In this document: piece by piece, positions 16,917-27,067 of the stretch
How the letters are laid out: each line of letters starts with the position of its first letter
Numbering within the stretch: the first letter of the stretch is position 1
DNA from: Defluviitalea raffinosedens
Lineage (GTDB): Bacteria; Bacillota; Clostridia; Lachnospirales; Defluviitaleaceae
Reading direction: 5' to 3'
NCBI RefSeq assembly: GCF_016908775.1
Contig: NZ_JAFBEP010000013.1
Coordinates: 1 to 64,000, forward strand
Length of the DNA stretch: 64,000 bases
The notes under the pieces: model-generated
The model's database searches: none
What the model was told of the DNA's origin: nothing
What the model saw: the letters and a program-made list of their open reading frames with translations, nothing else
Translations under genes and position numbers: made by a program

Positions 16917-17372
16917 ATGGAAACGGCTATTCTATTCGAATCCTATCATCACGGAAATACTAAAAAAATTTGTGATGCTATTGGTCAAAAATATGGTATT
17001 ACCTTAATTGATGCAAGAGGACCTATTGAGGATCTTGAAAAATATGATTTGATAGGACTTGCATCCGGTGTGGCATATGGAAAGTATTATAAAACTATTA
17101 CTGATGTAATTCGTAATAAGCTTCCTCACAACAAAAATGTGTTTTTCATATACACATGCGGAAATCCAAATAAAGACTACTCGATGCAGGTCAAAGAGAT
17201 CGTTGCAGGAAAGAACTGCACAATTCTTGGTGTTTATGGCTGTAAGGGTTATGATACTTATGGACCATTAAAACTAATAGGCGGGATTAATAAGGAAAAT
17301 CCTACAGCAGATGAGATTAATGAGGCAATTAAGTTTTTTGAAAATATTTTAAGAAGGTGTACGGATGAATAA
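16917..17372 (+). CDS. flavodoxin family protein
   Basis: The 151-residue protein has the flavodoxin start with FESYHHGNTKKIC as FMN-phosphate loop and a central GLASGVAYGKYYKT segment. It is a cytoplasmic FMN electron carrier or small NADPH-quinone-reductase-like protein. It starts two bases after the marR stop and overlaps the methyltransferase start by eight bases, so all three are co-expressed. The partner enzyme is unknown. Confidence 0.8.
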   Translation: METAILFESYHHGNTKKICDAIGQKYGITLIDARGPIEDLEKYDLIGLASGVAYGKYYKTITDVIRNKLPHNKNVFFIYTCGNPNKDYSMQVKEIVAGKNCTILGVYGCKGYDTYGPLKLIGGINKENPTADEINEAIKFFENILRRCTDE

Positions 17373-17982
17373 AGTGGATGCAAAAGAAAAAACGCGCAGG
17401 CATTTTAACGAAACAGCTGATCACTATGTAGATTCCCATGATGGGAAATTCGTACAACATATGTATACTTCATTGCTTAAAGAACTGGAGAAATTTACTT
17501 CAGGGAAGTTGCTGGACATTGGCTGTGGGAACGGAGATTTTTTGGGACTTATTAAAGATAGAGGCTTGGAATTACATGGAATTGATTTGGCAGAGAATAT
17601 GGTTAAAGTCGCAAAGAAAAGATACGGAGATATTGCTCAGATAATACTTGGTGATGCGGAGAATCTTCCATATGAGGAGGGTATGTTTGATGTTATTATC
17701 TGTAATGCATCATTTCATCATTATACTAATCCGCGAGCAGTACTTGCTCAGATGAGGCGAGTTTTGAAAAATAACGGTGTATTGCTAATAGGTGACCCAT
17801 GGATGCCGCAACCCTTAAGAGGATTAATGGATTATTTTACCAGATTTTCTAATGAAGGTGATTTCCATTATTATGGGAAAGAAGAAATGAGAAATCTTAT
17901 GAATGAATGTAGTTTTCGATTAATAGATTCAAAAAAGACAGGAAAACATACCATATTGTTTAAGGCCATACCAATGCTTTAA
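17365..17982 (+). CDS. class I SAM-dependent methyltransferase
   Basis: The 205-residue protein has motif I LLDIGCGNGDFLG (about residues 46-58), an acidic residue ending motif II (ELHGIDLAENM), and the motif IV region DVIICNASFHHY. This is the Methyltransf_11 type seen in UbiE-like and small-molecule methyltransferases. Its place in a MarR-flavodoxin operon suggests modification of a toxic or redox-active compound. The substrate cannot be assigned. Confidence 0.85.
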   Translation: MNKVDAKEKTRRHFNETADHYVDSHDGKFVQHMYTSLLKELEKFTSGKLLDIGCGNGDFLGLIKDRGLELHGIDLAENMVKVAKKRYGDIAQIILGDAENLPYEEGMFDVIICNASFHHYTNPRAVLAQMRRVLKNNGVLLIGDPWMPQPLRGLMDYFTRFSNEGDFHYYGKEEMRNLMNECSFRLIDSKKTGKHTILFKAIPML

Positions 17983-18008
17983 TACATGTATATACTGCTT
18001 ATCCCAAG

Positions 18009-18049
18009 CCCTCGTTACGATCTGTAGATCATAACGAGGGTATTTTTTA
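18009..18049 (+). terminator. Rho-independent terminator of the marR operon
   Basis: CCCTCGTTA at 18009-18017 pairs with TAACGAGGG at 18032-18040 with an inner GATC/GATC stem, followed by a T-run. Confidence 0.9.
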
Positions 18050-18082
18050 AATATTTTAAATTCAAATTAAATTATAGAAAAA

Positions 18083-18658
18083 TCATTGGATTACTTTAAT
18101 CCCGGTCAAAATCATCTGTTCAGCCAGCATTGCCATATGTTCAGGAGATTCTTTAAGTCCTTTGTCCAGCCAGCTTTGTAAAAGTCCGATGCATCCAGAT
18201 ACAATAAAAGAAGAAAAATACTCAAAATTCTGTGATTTTCCTGTATTAAATACTTCCATAAAATCATTCAGGCAACGATTTTTCACCAAATCTTTCAGTT
18301 GATTCAAGAATGCAACATCACCATTATTAACGATCAGTACTTTGCATATATCAGAGTTTTTGGCAACAACGCGAAATAAATCGATCAGTATTGGCAGAGG
18401 TTTTCCGTTTAGAGATTTTGAGGGATGCTTGTCTAATACATTATGAAAATCATTTAACATTTCTGACTGGATCTGTTCAACCATATCAAAAATATTTTTG
18501 TAATGTAAATAAAAAGTTCCTCGATTAATATCAACCCGTTCTGAGAGTTCTCTGACTGAAATGTCTTTTATACTTTTTTCTTTTAGCAGTTCTGTTAATC
18601 CTTGACGGAGCTGCTTTTTTGTTTTGAGTACACGACGATCATTATTTTTTTTATCCAT
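18083..18658 (-). CDS. TetR family transcriptional regulator
   Basis: From ATG 18658 (AAGGAG eight bases upstream on the minus strand) this encodes 191 residues. An upstream in-frame start at 18706 is rejected because the extension overlaps the operator palindrome. The N-terminal helix-turn-helix is ISVRELSERVDINRGTFYLHY, and the C-terminal part looks like TetR_C_33/YcdC-type helices. It is divergent from the MMPL transporter gene and two related palindromes lie in the 218-bp gap, so it very probably represses the transporter operon and itself. Confidence 0.88.
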   Translation of the reverse strand: MDKKNNDRRVLKTKKQLRQGLTELLKEKSIKDISVRELSERVDINRGTFYLHYKNIFDMVEQIQSEMLNDFHNVLDKHPSKSLNGKPLPILIDLFRVVAKNSDICKVLIVNNGDVAFLNQLKDLVKNRCLNDFMEVFNTGKSQNFEYFSSFIVSGCIGLLQSWLDKGLKESPEHMAMLAEQMILTGIKVIQ

Positions 18659-18693
18659 GATGATTCTCCTTAATGAACATTTTTTTAAAAAAT

Positions 18694-18780
18694 GTTGATT
18701 AATCAACTAATTTTGATAAATGTGATTATTGTTCTTTGCTATATTTCATATTATAATAGACTGGTGTCAATTAATCAACA
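18694..18780 (+). promoter_or_regulatory. TetR operators and promoter of the MMPL operon
   Basis: GTTGATTAATCAAC at 18694-18707 is a perfect 14-bp palindrome just upstream of the TetR start. A related imperfect site (TGTTGATTAATTGACA on the minus strand) occupies 18765-18780. Between them, TTGTTC at 18729-18734 and TATAAT at 18752-18757 (17-base spacer) point toward the MMPL gene, placing the second operator at its transcription start. Confidence 0.75.
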
Positions 18781-18876
18781 AAATTTCATTTTTAAGATTT
18801 TATGAAAGATATTGACGAAACTTTTTAAATCGAATGTATTTGATTATTTAATCTCATTAAAAGGAGATCTGATCTT

Positions 18877-21336
18877 ATGAGTAAAGCACAAGATACAAAT
18901 TTTATGACTAAAGTGGCTACTGTTATTGTAGATAGGCGCAAGCTCTTTTTCTTTATATTTGCTGTACTGATTGTTTTTTCTGCTTTTTCTCGAAATTGGG
19001 TAAATGTTGAAAATAAACTGTCAGCTTATCTTGCTGAGGATTCTGAAACGAACATGGGTCTGAAAATTATGGAAGATGAATTTCTTACTTATGGGTCAGC
19101 AAAGGTCATGGTTGCAAATATTTCCTACGAACAGGCAGAAATGCTCGCTGGACGCATTGAAGGGATAGAGGGTGTTTCTGGTGTTGATTTTGATGAAAGT
19201 ACGGATCACTATAAAGATGCTTCAGCCCTTTTTAATGTAACTTTTGCATATGATGAGAAAGATGATCGATGCCTTGAAGCATTGGAAATATTAAAAGAGG
19301 AACTCTCTGGATATGATCTTTACATAGATACTGAGTTGGGAAACCCTACGGCGAAAATTATTACCAGTGAAGTAAGTATCATTACTATATATGCAGCCAT
19401 TATTGTTGTAAGTGCCTTGATTTTAACTTCCAGAACATATGCTGAAATACCTGTTTTGATTATGACTTTTTTGGCAGCAGCAATTATCAATATGGGTACA
19501 AACTTCTTCTTTGGGACGATTTCATTCGTATCAGATTCGGTTACGATTGTATTGCAACTTGCAATGTCCATAGACTATGCGCTCATTTTTTGCCATCGAT
19601 ACCTGGAAGAGCATGAGCAATTGCCGGCGAGAGAGGCAGTTATTACGGCATTAAGCAAGGCTATTCCAGAAATTTCAGCAAGTAGTCTGACTACCATTGG
19701 TGGATTGCTGGCAATGACTTTTATGCAGTACAAGATTGGATTAGATATGGGTGTTGTACTTATAAAGGCTATTTTATTAAGTTTGTTGTCAGTATTTACG
19801 CTGATGCCGGGACTTTTGATGGTGTTCAGCAACCTGATAGACAAAACCAAACATAAGAATTTTGTTCCCAAAATTTCTTTTGTAGGAGAGTTTGCTTATC
19901 GAACAAGAAAAATTATACCGCCCATTTTTCTTTTAGTACTGGTAGTAGCAATGTACTGGTCAGGAAAAGTTTCGTATGTTTATGGCTATTCGTTCTTAAA
20001 AACACCGAGGCTAAATGAACTACAGATTGCGGACTCGATGATTGAAGATACTTTTGGTTCTGAAAATCTCATTGCAATGTTAGTGCCTTCTGGTGATTAT
20101 GAAGCTGAGGCTAAGTTGCTTAAGGAACTGGAAAGTTATGATGAGACTGATCGCACGATGGGGCTTGCAAATATTGAGGCGATGGATGGTTACATGCTTA
20201 CAGATAAACTGACACCCAGAGAATTTTCTGAGTTGATTGATTTGGATTATGAAATGGCTAAAGTTCTGTATGGGCTTTATGCAGTAAACGATGAAAATTA
20301 TGCTAAAGTAGTCAGTGGTTTGGATTCATACAGTGTACCTTTGATTGACATGTTTATGTTTTTGTATGAACAGGTAGACGAGGGATATATAACAGTAGAG
20401 GATGATGTGCGGGAGGATTTGGAAGAAGCCTATGCACAGATGAACGATGCAAAACAGCAGCTGCAAGGGGAAAATTTTAGTCGTATGCTGATCTATCTGA
20501 ATCTTCCACAAGAAGGAAAAGATACGTTTGCATTCCTCGACACCATGCATCAAATTGCTGACAAATATTATGATGGTGACATTTATTTGGTTGGTGAACC
20601 TACGAGTCAATACGATCTGTCTAAAGCATTTGTTCATGACAATACCTTAGTCAGTATTTTATCTGTTGTATTCGTTATTGTTGTTTTGCTTATGACTTTT
20701 ACATCAGTGGGTATGCCCATACTCTTAATTATGGTTATTCAGGGAAGTATCTGGATTAATTTTTCATTCCCATTTTTGTCTAAAACCAATGTATTTTTTA
20801 TGAGTTATCTGATTGCCAGCTCAATCCAGATGGGTACAAATATCGACTATGCTATTGTTATTTCCAGTCGATATCAGGATCTGAAAAGTAAAATGCATCC
20901 ACGAGATGCGATTATTGAAACCATGAATTTGGCATTTCCAACCTTGATTACTTCTGGAATGATTCTTGCAGTAGCCGGTATTCTGATTGGAAATATGACT
21001 TCGGAACCTGCGATCGTTGGTATTGGGCAAAGTATTGGCCGGGGTACGATCATATCTCTTATTCTGGTTATGTTTGTTTTACCACAAATTTTACTGCTGG
21101 GGGATAAAGTAATTGAAAAAACATCGTTCTCGATCAATACGCCTGTGCGCGCACAGAATGCCAGAGGAGTGGTATATGTCAACGGACGTATTAATGGTAA
21201 AGTGTCAGGTACGATTACTGGTATTGTTCGTGGTATTATCCGAGGAGATGTGAGTGCTCTTGTTGAATCCGGAGAAATGAAACTGGTTGGTGAGGAATCC
21301 GAAGAGCAGGAGGTGGAAATATATGAAAAACTTTAA
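18877..21336 (+). CDS. MMPL/RND-superfamily transporter
   Basis: The 819-residue membrane protein starts at ATG 18877 after AAGGAG. Layout: a helix near residues 25-42, an extracytoplasmic domain to about 165, five helices to about 310, a sixth near 345-365, a second extracytoplasmic domain (to about 585), then five more helices. The core patterns SIDYALIFCHRYLEE and NIDYAIVISSRYQD are MMPL hallmarks of the proton-relay helices 4 and 10. Substrates of such proteins include lipids, fatty acids or drugs. The C-terminal 60 residues are cytoplasmic with NGRINGKVSGTITGIVRG repeats. The gene overlaps the downstream surface-protein gene by 14 bases. Confidence 0.9.
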   Translation: MSKAQDTNFMTKVATVIVDRRKLFFFIFAVLIVFSAFSRNWVNVENKLSAYLAEDSETNMGLKIMEDEFLTYGSAKVMVANISYEQAEMLAGRIEGIEGVSGVDFDESTDHYKDASALFNVTFAYDEKDDRCLEALEILKEELSGYDLYIDTELGNPTAKIITSEVSIITIYAAIIVVSALILTSRTYAEIPVLIMTFLAAAIINMGTNFFFGTISFVSDSVTIVLQLAMSIDYALIFCHRYLEEHEQLPAREAVITALSKAIPEISASSLTTIGGLLAMTFMQYKIGLDMGVVLIKAILLSLLSVFTLMPGLLMVFSNLIDKTKHKNFVPKISFVGEFAYRTRKIIPPIFLLVLVVAMYWSGKVSYVYGYSFLKTPRLNELQIADSMIEDTFGSENLIAMLVPSGDYEAEAKLLKELESYDETDRTMGLANIEAMDGYMLTDKLTPREFSELIDLDYEMAKVLYGLYAVNDENYAKVVSGLDSYSVPLIDMFMFLYEQVDEGYITVEDDVREDLEEAYAQMNDAKQQLQGENFSRMLIYLNLPQEGKDTFAFLDTMHQIADKYYDGDIYLVGEPTSQYDLSKAFVHDNTLVSILSVVFVIVVLLMTFTSVGMPILLIMVIQGSIWINFSFPFLSKTNVFFMSYLIASSIQMGTNIDYAIVISSRYQDLKSKMHPRDAIIETMNLAFPTLITSGMILAVAGILIGNMTSEPAIVGIGQSIGRGTIISLILVMFVLPQILLLGDKVIEKTSFSINTPVRAQNARGVVYVNGRINGKVSGTITGIVRGIIRGDVSALVESGEMKLVGEESEEQEVEIYEKL

Positions 21337-24300
21337 AGTCAGAATAGTTTCAATGCTGATGATCATGGTTCTTTGCATGAATATTGCATTACCAAATGCT
21401 GCTTTGGCAGATGAGTATTCAAATACAATCTATATCCGTTCTGCGGAAGATTTGATTGCTTTGGCTAAAAAGTCTTCTTTTGATACTTGGTCTCGGGGGA
21501 AAACAGTTATTTTGACCAATGATATTGATCTTTCCGGTATAGAGTTTACACCCATACCTACTTTTGGAGGAATCTTTGACGGTCAGGGGTATACGATTCG
21601 CGGACTTTCTCTGACAGATTATAATTCTCCTCAAGGATTGTTCCGTTATATTCAAGAAGGAGCCTTAGTCAAAAATCTGACCGTTAAAGGCACTGTAACT
21701 CCTGAAGGAGAGAAAATTACTGTTGGAGGAGTGGCTGGAAGCAACAGTGGAATAATCCTAAATTGCAATTTTATTGGGAGAATCAGAGGTGATAAGTATG
21801 TAGGAGGTATCGCTGGTATTAATGAAGCTAAGGGGCTCATTTCAAATAGCTTTGTACAGGGTGTTATATATGGTGAGCACTACGTGGGTGGTATTGCAGG
21901 AGAAAATCTTGGGAAAATTCTGCTCAGTAATAATAAAGCACATATAAATACCATTGTGACAGAACATTCGTTAGATCTTGAAGATATTCAAAGTATTGAT
22001 ATAGGTCATTTTATTTCTTTTTCCACAGAGGATGTTGCAGATGTAATGGATGTGGGGGGGATTGCTGGTATTTCCAGCGGTATTATTCAAAGCTGTTCAA
22101 ATGATGGTACAGTTGGTTATCAGCACGTAGGATATAATATTGGTGGCATTGTTGGAAGACAATCCGGATACTTAAATGGATGCAGCAATAGAGGTATTGT
22201 TTATGGGCGAAAGGATGTAGGGGGCATTGCCGGGCAGATAGAACCTTATACTACCTGGCAACTTTCAGAGAATTCATTAAAGAAACTGCGTAAGGAATTG
22301 AATACGTTACAATCAATGATCAATACTGCGATCAATGATGGCAATTACTATTCCTCAGAAATTTCTGCAAAACTTTCAAGAGCCAGGAGCTATGCAACGG
22401 ATTTAAGGAATGCCAGCGACTCTCTGTCAGATCAAACCACTTCATTGCTGAATGACAGTATTGGCAGCATAAATGATGTCAGCGCCCGAATTACGGAAAC
22501 ACTGAAAGATACGGAACCTATTATGGATTTGACTTCAACTTCAGTAAATGATATGGCTAAGGCAATTGGAGAGTATAAAACTGCTTTGAGAAAATTGGAG
22601 AAGACAGCTGATCATGTAGATAAAGGCATGGATACGCTTTATCCTGCGCTTGATAAGATGGAAGATGCACTGGAGGATACAGATGATGCCGTTAATAAGC
22701 TAGCAGATGCTTTAAACTCTTTGGTATCAAGCCTTGGTGACAGCGATGCTGTGGAGGATGCATTAACCGATATCCAGGCAGGAATATCTGATCTTATTGC
22801 TGCGATTAAAAAAATTCGTGATGTGGGAAATAATTTTATTAGTATTGCAGATACCTTGGAAAAATCTAAAGAGTGGCAGGAGAATGCTCCTATTATCCGA
22901 GATGGGGCTAAGGAGCTGGTGGCTGCGACGAGTAAAATGGCAGAAGCTCTTCAGGAAATGAGTAATGCATTAATTCGGCCAAAGGATAATTTTGATGAGA
23001 AAGAGTTGCTAGATGCATTAACTGCCTTGGAAATTGCAGTAGCAAATTTTGAAACAGCAGCTAAGTTGTCAATCTCAGGATTCTCTAAATTGTCTTCCGG
23101 GCTTGAAAAATTTATAGAAGCTTATAAGGATAATGACGAAATGCAGCAGGCATGGCGAAATATTGAAGAAGGATTAAAGAAGGTTGAGCAAGCTCTGGTA
23201 GAAAACTCAGATATTAATTACACAGATGCTTTAAATGGTTTAAAAATGATAAGAGATAGTTTGGACGTTTTAAAGCAAAATACTGACAGTACAGAAATTT
23301 TGAATGGGGTTAAAGAGATATCCCAGGGCATACAGGCTCTTGAGAGTACAATGAAAGACCTTCAAAAGCTCAAAATTGATGTCGATTCAGAAGGTTTTAA
23401 GAAGAACTTGACTGATTTTGTGGTTGCTACTCGCAATGCCAGAAATGCTTTATTGAAAATCAATACGGCACTTAAGAATTTACTTCAATCAGATGAACTT
23501 AAAAAACTTGGAGAAGCTTTTATTACAAATCTCAAGCAAATATCTGATGAAGTTTCCAAAGCAATAGACGCATTAGGAAAAATCAATGATGAGGCAGAAA
23601 AATTATTGCGGGAGATTGATTTTAAGGATATGAATGAAGGTATAAAAGATTTAAAGTCAGCCTCCCGTGACTTAAGCAGAGCTATTACTTCTATGAAGAA
23701 AGCTGTTTCATATTTAAGTGATGCATGGCCTTATTTTGAAGATGCCTCTGATTTAGTGCAAAAAGCCATTTCCTCCGCTAACAAAGCCACAGGAACATTA
23801 AAAAGTTCATTGGATGTTTTGGCAGATGCAGTTAGTGATATAGGTGATTTAGTCTCCGACCTTGCGGCGAAACCTAAAATAACTTTTCAGCAATTAGACA
23901 GCAAATATATAGAAACCAAGGATGAGATTTTTACAGCACTTGGTAATATTTCGGATTCATTAACCAGTTTAAATGATACGCTTGTTGATACATCTGATAC
24001 ACTGCTTGCACATATGCGAGCCATTTCAGATCAGATGTTTGTTGTCTTTAATGTGCTGGTGGGTATTGTCGAAGATGTTTCAGATGCCAGTGCGGATCCT
24101 GATGATCACATGGAAGATATTTCAACACAGAATACTGATTCAGATATGGGTGGAAAGGTGGCCGATAGCATTAACTATGGAATGATAGAGGGAGATATTA
24201 ATGTTGGAGGAATTTCTGGGGCTATGGCCATTGAGTATGATTTTGATCTGGAAGATGACCATAATTTGACAGAGAAAATGTCTGGGGACTCCAAATTTTT

Positions 24301-25402
24301 ACTTCGAGCTATTATATCTGACTGTGAAAATTATGGTAAGATTGCCTCTAAAAAGAATCATGCGGGCGGTATTGTTGGTTTGATGGATTTCGGATACGTG
24401 GTGCAATCTGTAGATAATGGCAGAATTAGCAGTATGAATGGTGATTATGTGGGCGGTATAGCAGGCAAGTCTGGCGGAGTCATTCGTAAGAGTTATGCAA
24501 AAAGTTCCTTATCAGGTTCTAGATATGTTGGAGGCATTGTAGGTTATGGTACTGACCTTTTTGATTGTTATTCATTGATTCAGGTGGAAGATGCACATGA
24601 ATATGTGGGAGCTATTGCCGGAAATGCAGAGGGCATGGTGCAAAGAAATGGTTTTGTACATGCTGAATTAGCAGGGATCAACGGAATAAGTTATGCAGGA
24701 AAAGCAGAACCGATTTCTTACGAGGAATTGCTATCAGTAGAAGGGTTGCCTGCAAATTTTAGAAGCTTTCGTCTTACTTTTATAAGTGATGGCAACAAAG
24801 TGGCTGTTGTACCTTTTAAATATGGAGAGACGATTTCGAAAGACAAAATTCCAGTTGTTCCGCCAAAAGAAGGATATTACGGCGAATGGAATATGAAAGA
24901 TTTCACAAATCTGACTTTTGATGCGACTGTTGAAGCAGTTTACATACAATATATTACGACCTTGGCAAGCAATCAAACTCGGGATGGTGGCCCATCTGTA
25001 ATTTTGGTAGATGGTCTGTTCACAGCGAATTCATCTTTAACTATTACAGAATCAGAAGAAGCAAATTCATTTAAAGGAGAGAAAGTTTTGGAAGGATGGA
25101 CCGTAGCTGTAACGGATGATGGGCAGACATCGCATACTATTCGTTATCTGGCACCTAATAGACAGACTTCCGGAATGAATATCTATCTTTTAAAAGACGG
25201 TGTCTGGGAAAAAATTGAGTATACTACAAGAGGAAAATATATTCTCTTTAATATGGAGGGGACAGAAGCAACTTTCATTGTCACTTCATCAACCCACATT
25301 GCATGGATCATCTTATTAGTTATTTTATCGCTTGTGTTAATCATTGCTGTTTTTTGGTGGATACGCAGAAGACGGAATGTAAATCCTTGTGTTACACATT
25401 AA
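21323..25402 (+). CDS. giant surface protein: GLUG repeats, long coiled coil, C-terminal anchor
   Basis: ATG 21323 follows AGGAGG at 21308-21313; a GTG at 21287 is rejected. The 1359-residue protein begins with a signal peptide (hydrophobic to about residue 27, ALA cleavage site). Residues 100-310 contain GLUG-type beta repeats (VGGIAG and IGGIVG recur). Residues about 315-875 are almost entirely helical with heptad character and few prolines. GLUG repeats resume near 945-1120 (VGGISG, AGGIVG, VGGIAG, VGGIVG). A C-terminal helix (about 1327-1347) is followed by WIRRRRN, giving a membrane anchor facing outward. Translation is coupled to the MMPL transporter, so the two probably form one envelope complex. 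The family function is unknown. Confidence 0.8.
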   Translation: MKNFKVRIVSMLMIMVLCMNIALPNAALADEYSNTIYIRSAEDLIALAKKSSFDTWSRGKTVILTNDIDLSGIEFTPIPTFGGIFDGQGYTIRGLSLTDYNSPQGLFRYIQEGALVKNLTVKGTVTPEGEKITVGGVAGSNSGIILNCNFIGRIRGDKYVGGIAGINEAKGLISNSFVQGVIYGEHYVGGIAGENLGKILLSNNKAHINTIVTEHSLDLEDIQSIDIGHFISFSTEDVADVMDVGGIAGISSGIIQSCSNDGTVGYQHVGYNIGGIVGRQSGYLNGCSNRGIVYGRKDVGGIAGQIEPYTTWQLSENSLKKLRKELNTLQSMINTAINDGNYYSSEISAKLSRARSYATDLRNASDSLSDQTTSLLNDSIGSINDVSARITETLKDTEPIMDLTSTSVNDMAKAIGEYKTALRKLEKTADHVDKGMDTLYPALDKMEDALEDTDDAVNKLADALNSLVSSLGDSDAVEDALTDIQAGISDLIAAIKKIRDVGNNFISIADTLEKSKEWQENAPIIRDGAKELVAATSKMAEALQEMSNALIRPKDNFDEKELLDALTALEIAVANFETAAKLSISGFSKLSSGLEKFIEAYKDNDEMQQAWRNIEEGLKKVEQALVENSDINYTDALNGLKMIRDSLDVLKQNTDSTEILNGVKEISQGIQALESTMKDLQKLKIDVDSEGFKKNLTDFVVATRNARNALLKINTALKNLLQSDELKKLGEAFITNLKQISDEVSKAIDALGKINDEAEKLLREIDFKDMNEGIKDLKSASRDLSRAITSMKKAVSYLSDAWPYFEDASDLVQKAISSANKATGTLKSSLDVLADAVSDIGDLVSDLAAKPKITFQQLDSKYIETKDEIFTALGNISDSLTSLNDTLVDTSDTLLAHMRAISDQMFVVFNVLVGIVEDVSDASADPDDHMEDISTQNTDSDMGGKVADSINYGMIEGDINVGGISGAMAIEYDFDLEDDHNLTEKMSGDSKFLLRAIISDCENYGKIASKKNHAGGIVGLMDFGYVVQSVDNGRISSMNGDYVGGIAGKSGGVIRKSYAKSSLSGSRYVGGIVGYGTDLFDCYSLIQVEDAHEYVGAIAGNAEGMVQRNGFVHAELAGINGISYAGKAEPISYEELLSVEGLPANFRSFRLTFISDGNKVAVVPFKYGETISKDKIPVVPPKEGYYGEWNMKDFTNLTFDATVEAVYIQYITTLASNQTRDGGPSVILVDGLFTANSSLTITESEEANSFKGEKVLEGWTVAVTDDGQTSHTIRYLAPNRQTSGMNIYLLKDGVWEKIEYTTRGKYILFNMEGTEATFIVTSSTHIAWIILLVILSLVLIIAVFWWIRRRRNVNPCVTH

Positions 25403-25536
25403 ATGAATTTACAACAATTTTAGAATATTAAATATTTATTCAATCTTGCGAAATGTCGTTAAATGATTTACACTGTAGTAAGTGGGTTTATGAAGAAAAC
25501 CATAACTGCAGATTAATTTTAATTTGAGGTGACATA

Positions 25537-26709
25537 ATGGCTATACTGCTTTTAATCATTATTTATATTTCATATATTGGTTTGGGTATTCCTGATTCGC
25601 TTTTTGGAGCGGCATGGCCTGTTATTTATCGGGAATTCAATCTTCCTGTATCAGCATCTTCCATTGTTTCAATGCTTATTTATGCTGGCACAATCATCTC
25701 GAGTTTTATGGGTGCAAGAATGATTGCAAAACTTGGAACTGCAAAAGTTGGTTCTTTAAGTACTATATTAACAGCTGTGGCATTATTTGCTTTTTCGAAG
25801 TCGACAGGTCTTGCAACCTTTTGTTTTTGGGCAATACCCCTTGGCATAGGAGCAGGAGCCATAGATGTTGCGATGAATAATTATGTTGCTTTGCATTATA
25901 ACAATATGCAGATGAATTTTCTGCATTGCTTTTACGGAGTAGGAGTCTCTCTGAGTCCTTATCTTATGTCATTTGCCCTTTCAGACAATTCCGACTGGCG
26001 CAGAGGATATACAACTATGTTTATTTTACAGGCAGTCATTGCTTTGATTATGACACTGTCAATTCCTCTGTGGAGAAAGGTAAAATTTGACGATACTACA
26101 GAGGAAACCACGCAAAAACTGCTATCAGTTAAGCAAATAGTCATGATGCCAGCTGTTCGTTCTCATGTAGAAGTCATGATGTTCTCTTGTGGAATTGAAT
26201 CCACCTGTCTCATATGGGGAGCAACATTTCTCGCAGATGGAAAGGGTTTCGAGCCGGACAGAGCAGCTGCACTTGTTACGCTGTATTTTGTTGGAGTTAC
26301 ATTGGGCAGATTTGCATCGGGGCTACTTGCATCAAAACTCAGACCTGATATCCTTATTTATGGGGGGCAAGCTATTACCGGACTTGCGATTATTCTGATG
26401 TTTATTACAGCAAACCCATATTTTGCTGTTGTGGGACTATTTACAGTTGGTTTTGGCAACGGAAGTTTATTTCCGAATATGACACATTTGACACCATTGA
26501 ATTTCGGAAAAGAATTGTCGCAGTCAATCATTGGATTTCAAATGGGAATGTGTTATATGGCAATCATGCTGGTTCCACCCGTTTTCAGTCTGATTGCACA
26601 GTTTGTCGGTGCTAAAATGTTCCCTGTCTATATGTTTATTTTATATTTGTCTATGATGTTTTCAACTGGATTGCTGAGAAAACGCTTAAAACATAGTCCG
26701 ACTTGTTAA
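25537..26709 (+). CDS. MFS transporter
   Basis: The 390-residue protein has about twelve hydrophobic helices in two halves and starts at ATG 25537 after GAGGTGA. The N-terminus (YIGLGIPDSLFGAAWPVI) and the pattern GIGAGAIDVAMNNYVALHY resemble the FucP/YfkF-like branch of sugar or small-molecule transporters. A perfect terminator hairpin follows at 26799. It is separated from the GLUG gene by 134 bases without a terminator, so read-through from the TetR-controlled operon is possible. The substrate is unknown. Confidence 0.85.
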   Translation: MAILLLIIIYISYIGLGIPDSLFGAAWPVIYREFNLPVSASSIVSMLIYAGTIISSFMGARMIAKLGTAKVGSLSTILTAVALFAFSKSTGLATFCFWAIPLGIGAGAIDVAMNNYVALHYNNMQMNFLHCFYGVGVSLSPYLMSFALSDNSDWRRGYTTMFILQAVIALIMTLSIPLWRKVKFDDTTEETTQKLLSVKQIVMMPAVRSHVEVMMFSCGIESTCLIWGATFLADGKGFEPDRAAALVTLYFVGVTLGRFASGLLASKLRPDILIYGGQAITGLAIILMFITANPYFAVVGLFTVGFGNGSLFPNMTHLTPLNFGKELSQSIIGFQMGMCYMAIMLVPPVFSLIAQFVGAKMFPVYMFILYLSMMFSTGLLRKRLKHSPTC

Positions 26710-26798
26710 AAAGCAGTCCAGATATTTAATTCAGTTTGTGTTGATTAAAAGTATTGAATTGTTAGAATGCGAAGCGATGGAATAATTTTTCGTCAAGT

Positions 26799-26845
26799 AA
26801 ACCCCAGATATGTATCTGAAGAAACATATCTGGGGTTTATTTATG
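26799..26845 (+). terminator. Rho-independent terminator
   Basis: A 15-bp perfect stem pairs 26799-26813 with 26824-26838, followed by TTTATTT-like sequence. A diverged second copy lies at 26961-27006. Confidence 0.85.
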
Positions 26846-26960
26846 GGGTATTTCCTTTCTGAGTATGTAGAGTATAGGAAATATAATTCACTCACGATGA
26901 GGATATAGAATTATAGTTATGCAACATTCATAGAAATTGAATAAGTCATTTTTTCAATAT

Positions 26961-27006
26961 AAACCCTAGATATGTATTTGCCAAGTCATATCTGGGATTT
27001 ATTTTT
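26961..27006 (+). terminator. second, diverged copy of the preceding terminator
   Basis: AAACCCTAGATATG near 26961 and CATATCTGGGATTT near 26987 repeat the hairpin at 26799-26838 with substitutions, followed by ATTTTTGG. The sequence between the two copies holds no supported gene. A local tandem duplication is likely. Confidence 0.6.
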
Positions 27007-27067
27007 GGATAAATCATTTCATACATAAGGAGTGTAAAAAAATTTTTTTGTTTTATGGGTAATTAGT

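Noticed and set aside
26799-27006. Two similar hairpins considered as transposon ends
   Set aside because: They are direct copies of a self-complementary terminator with no transposase between them.
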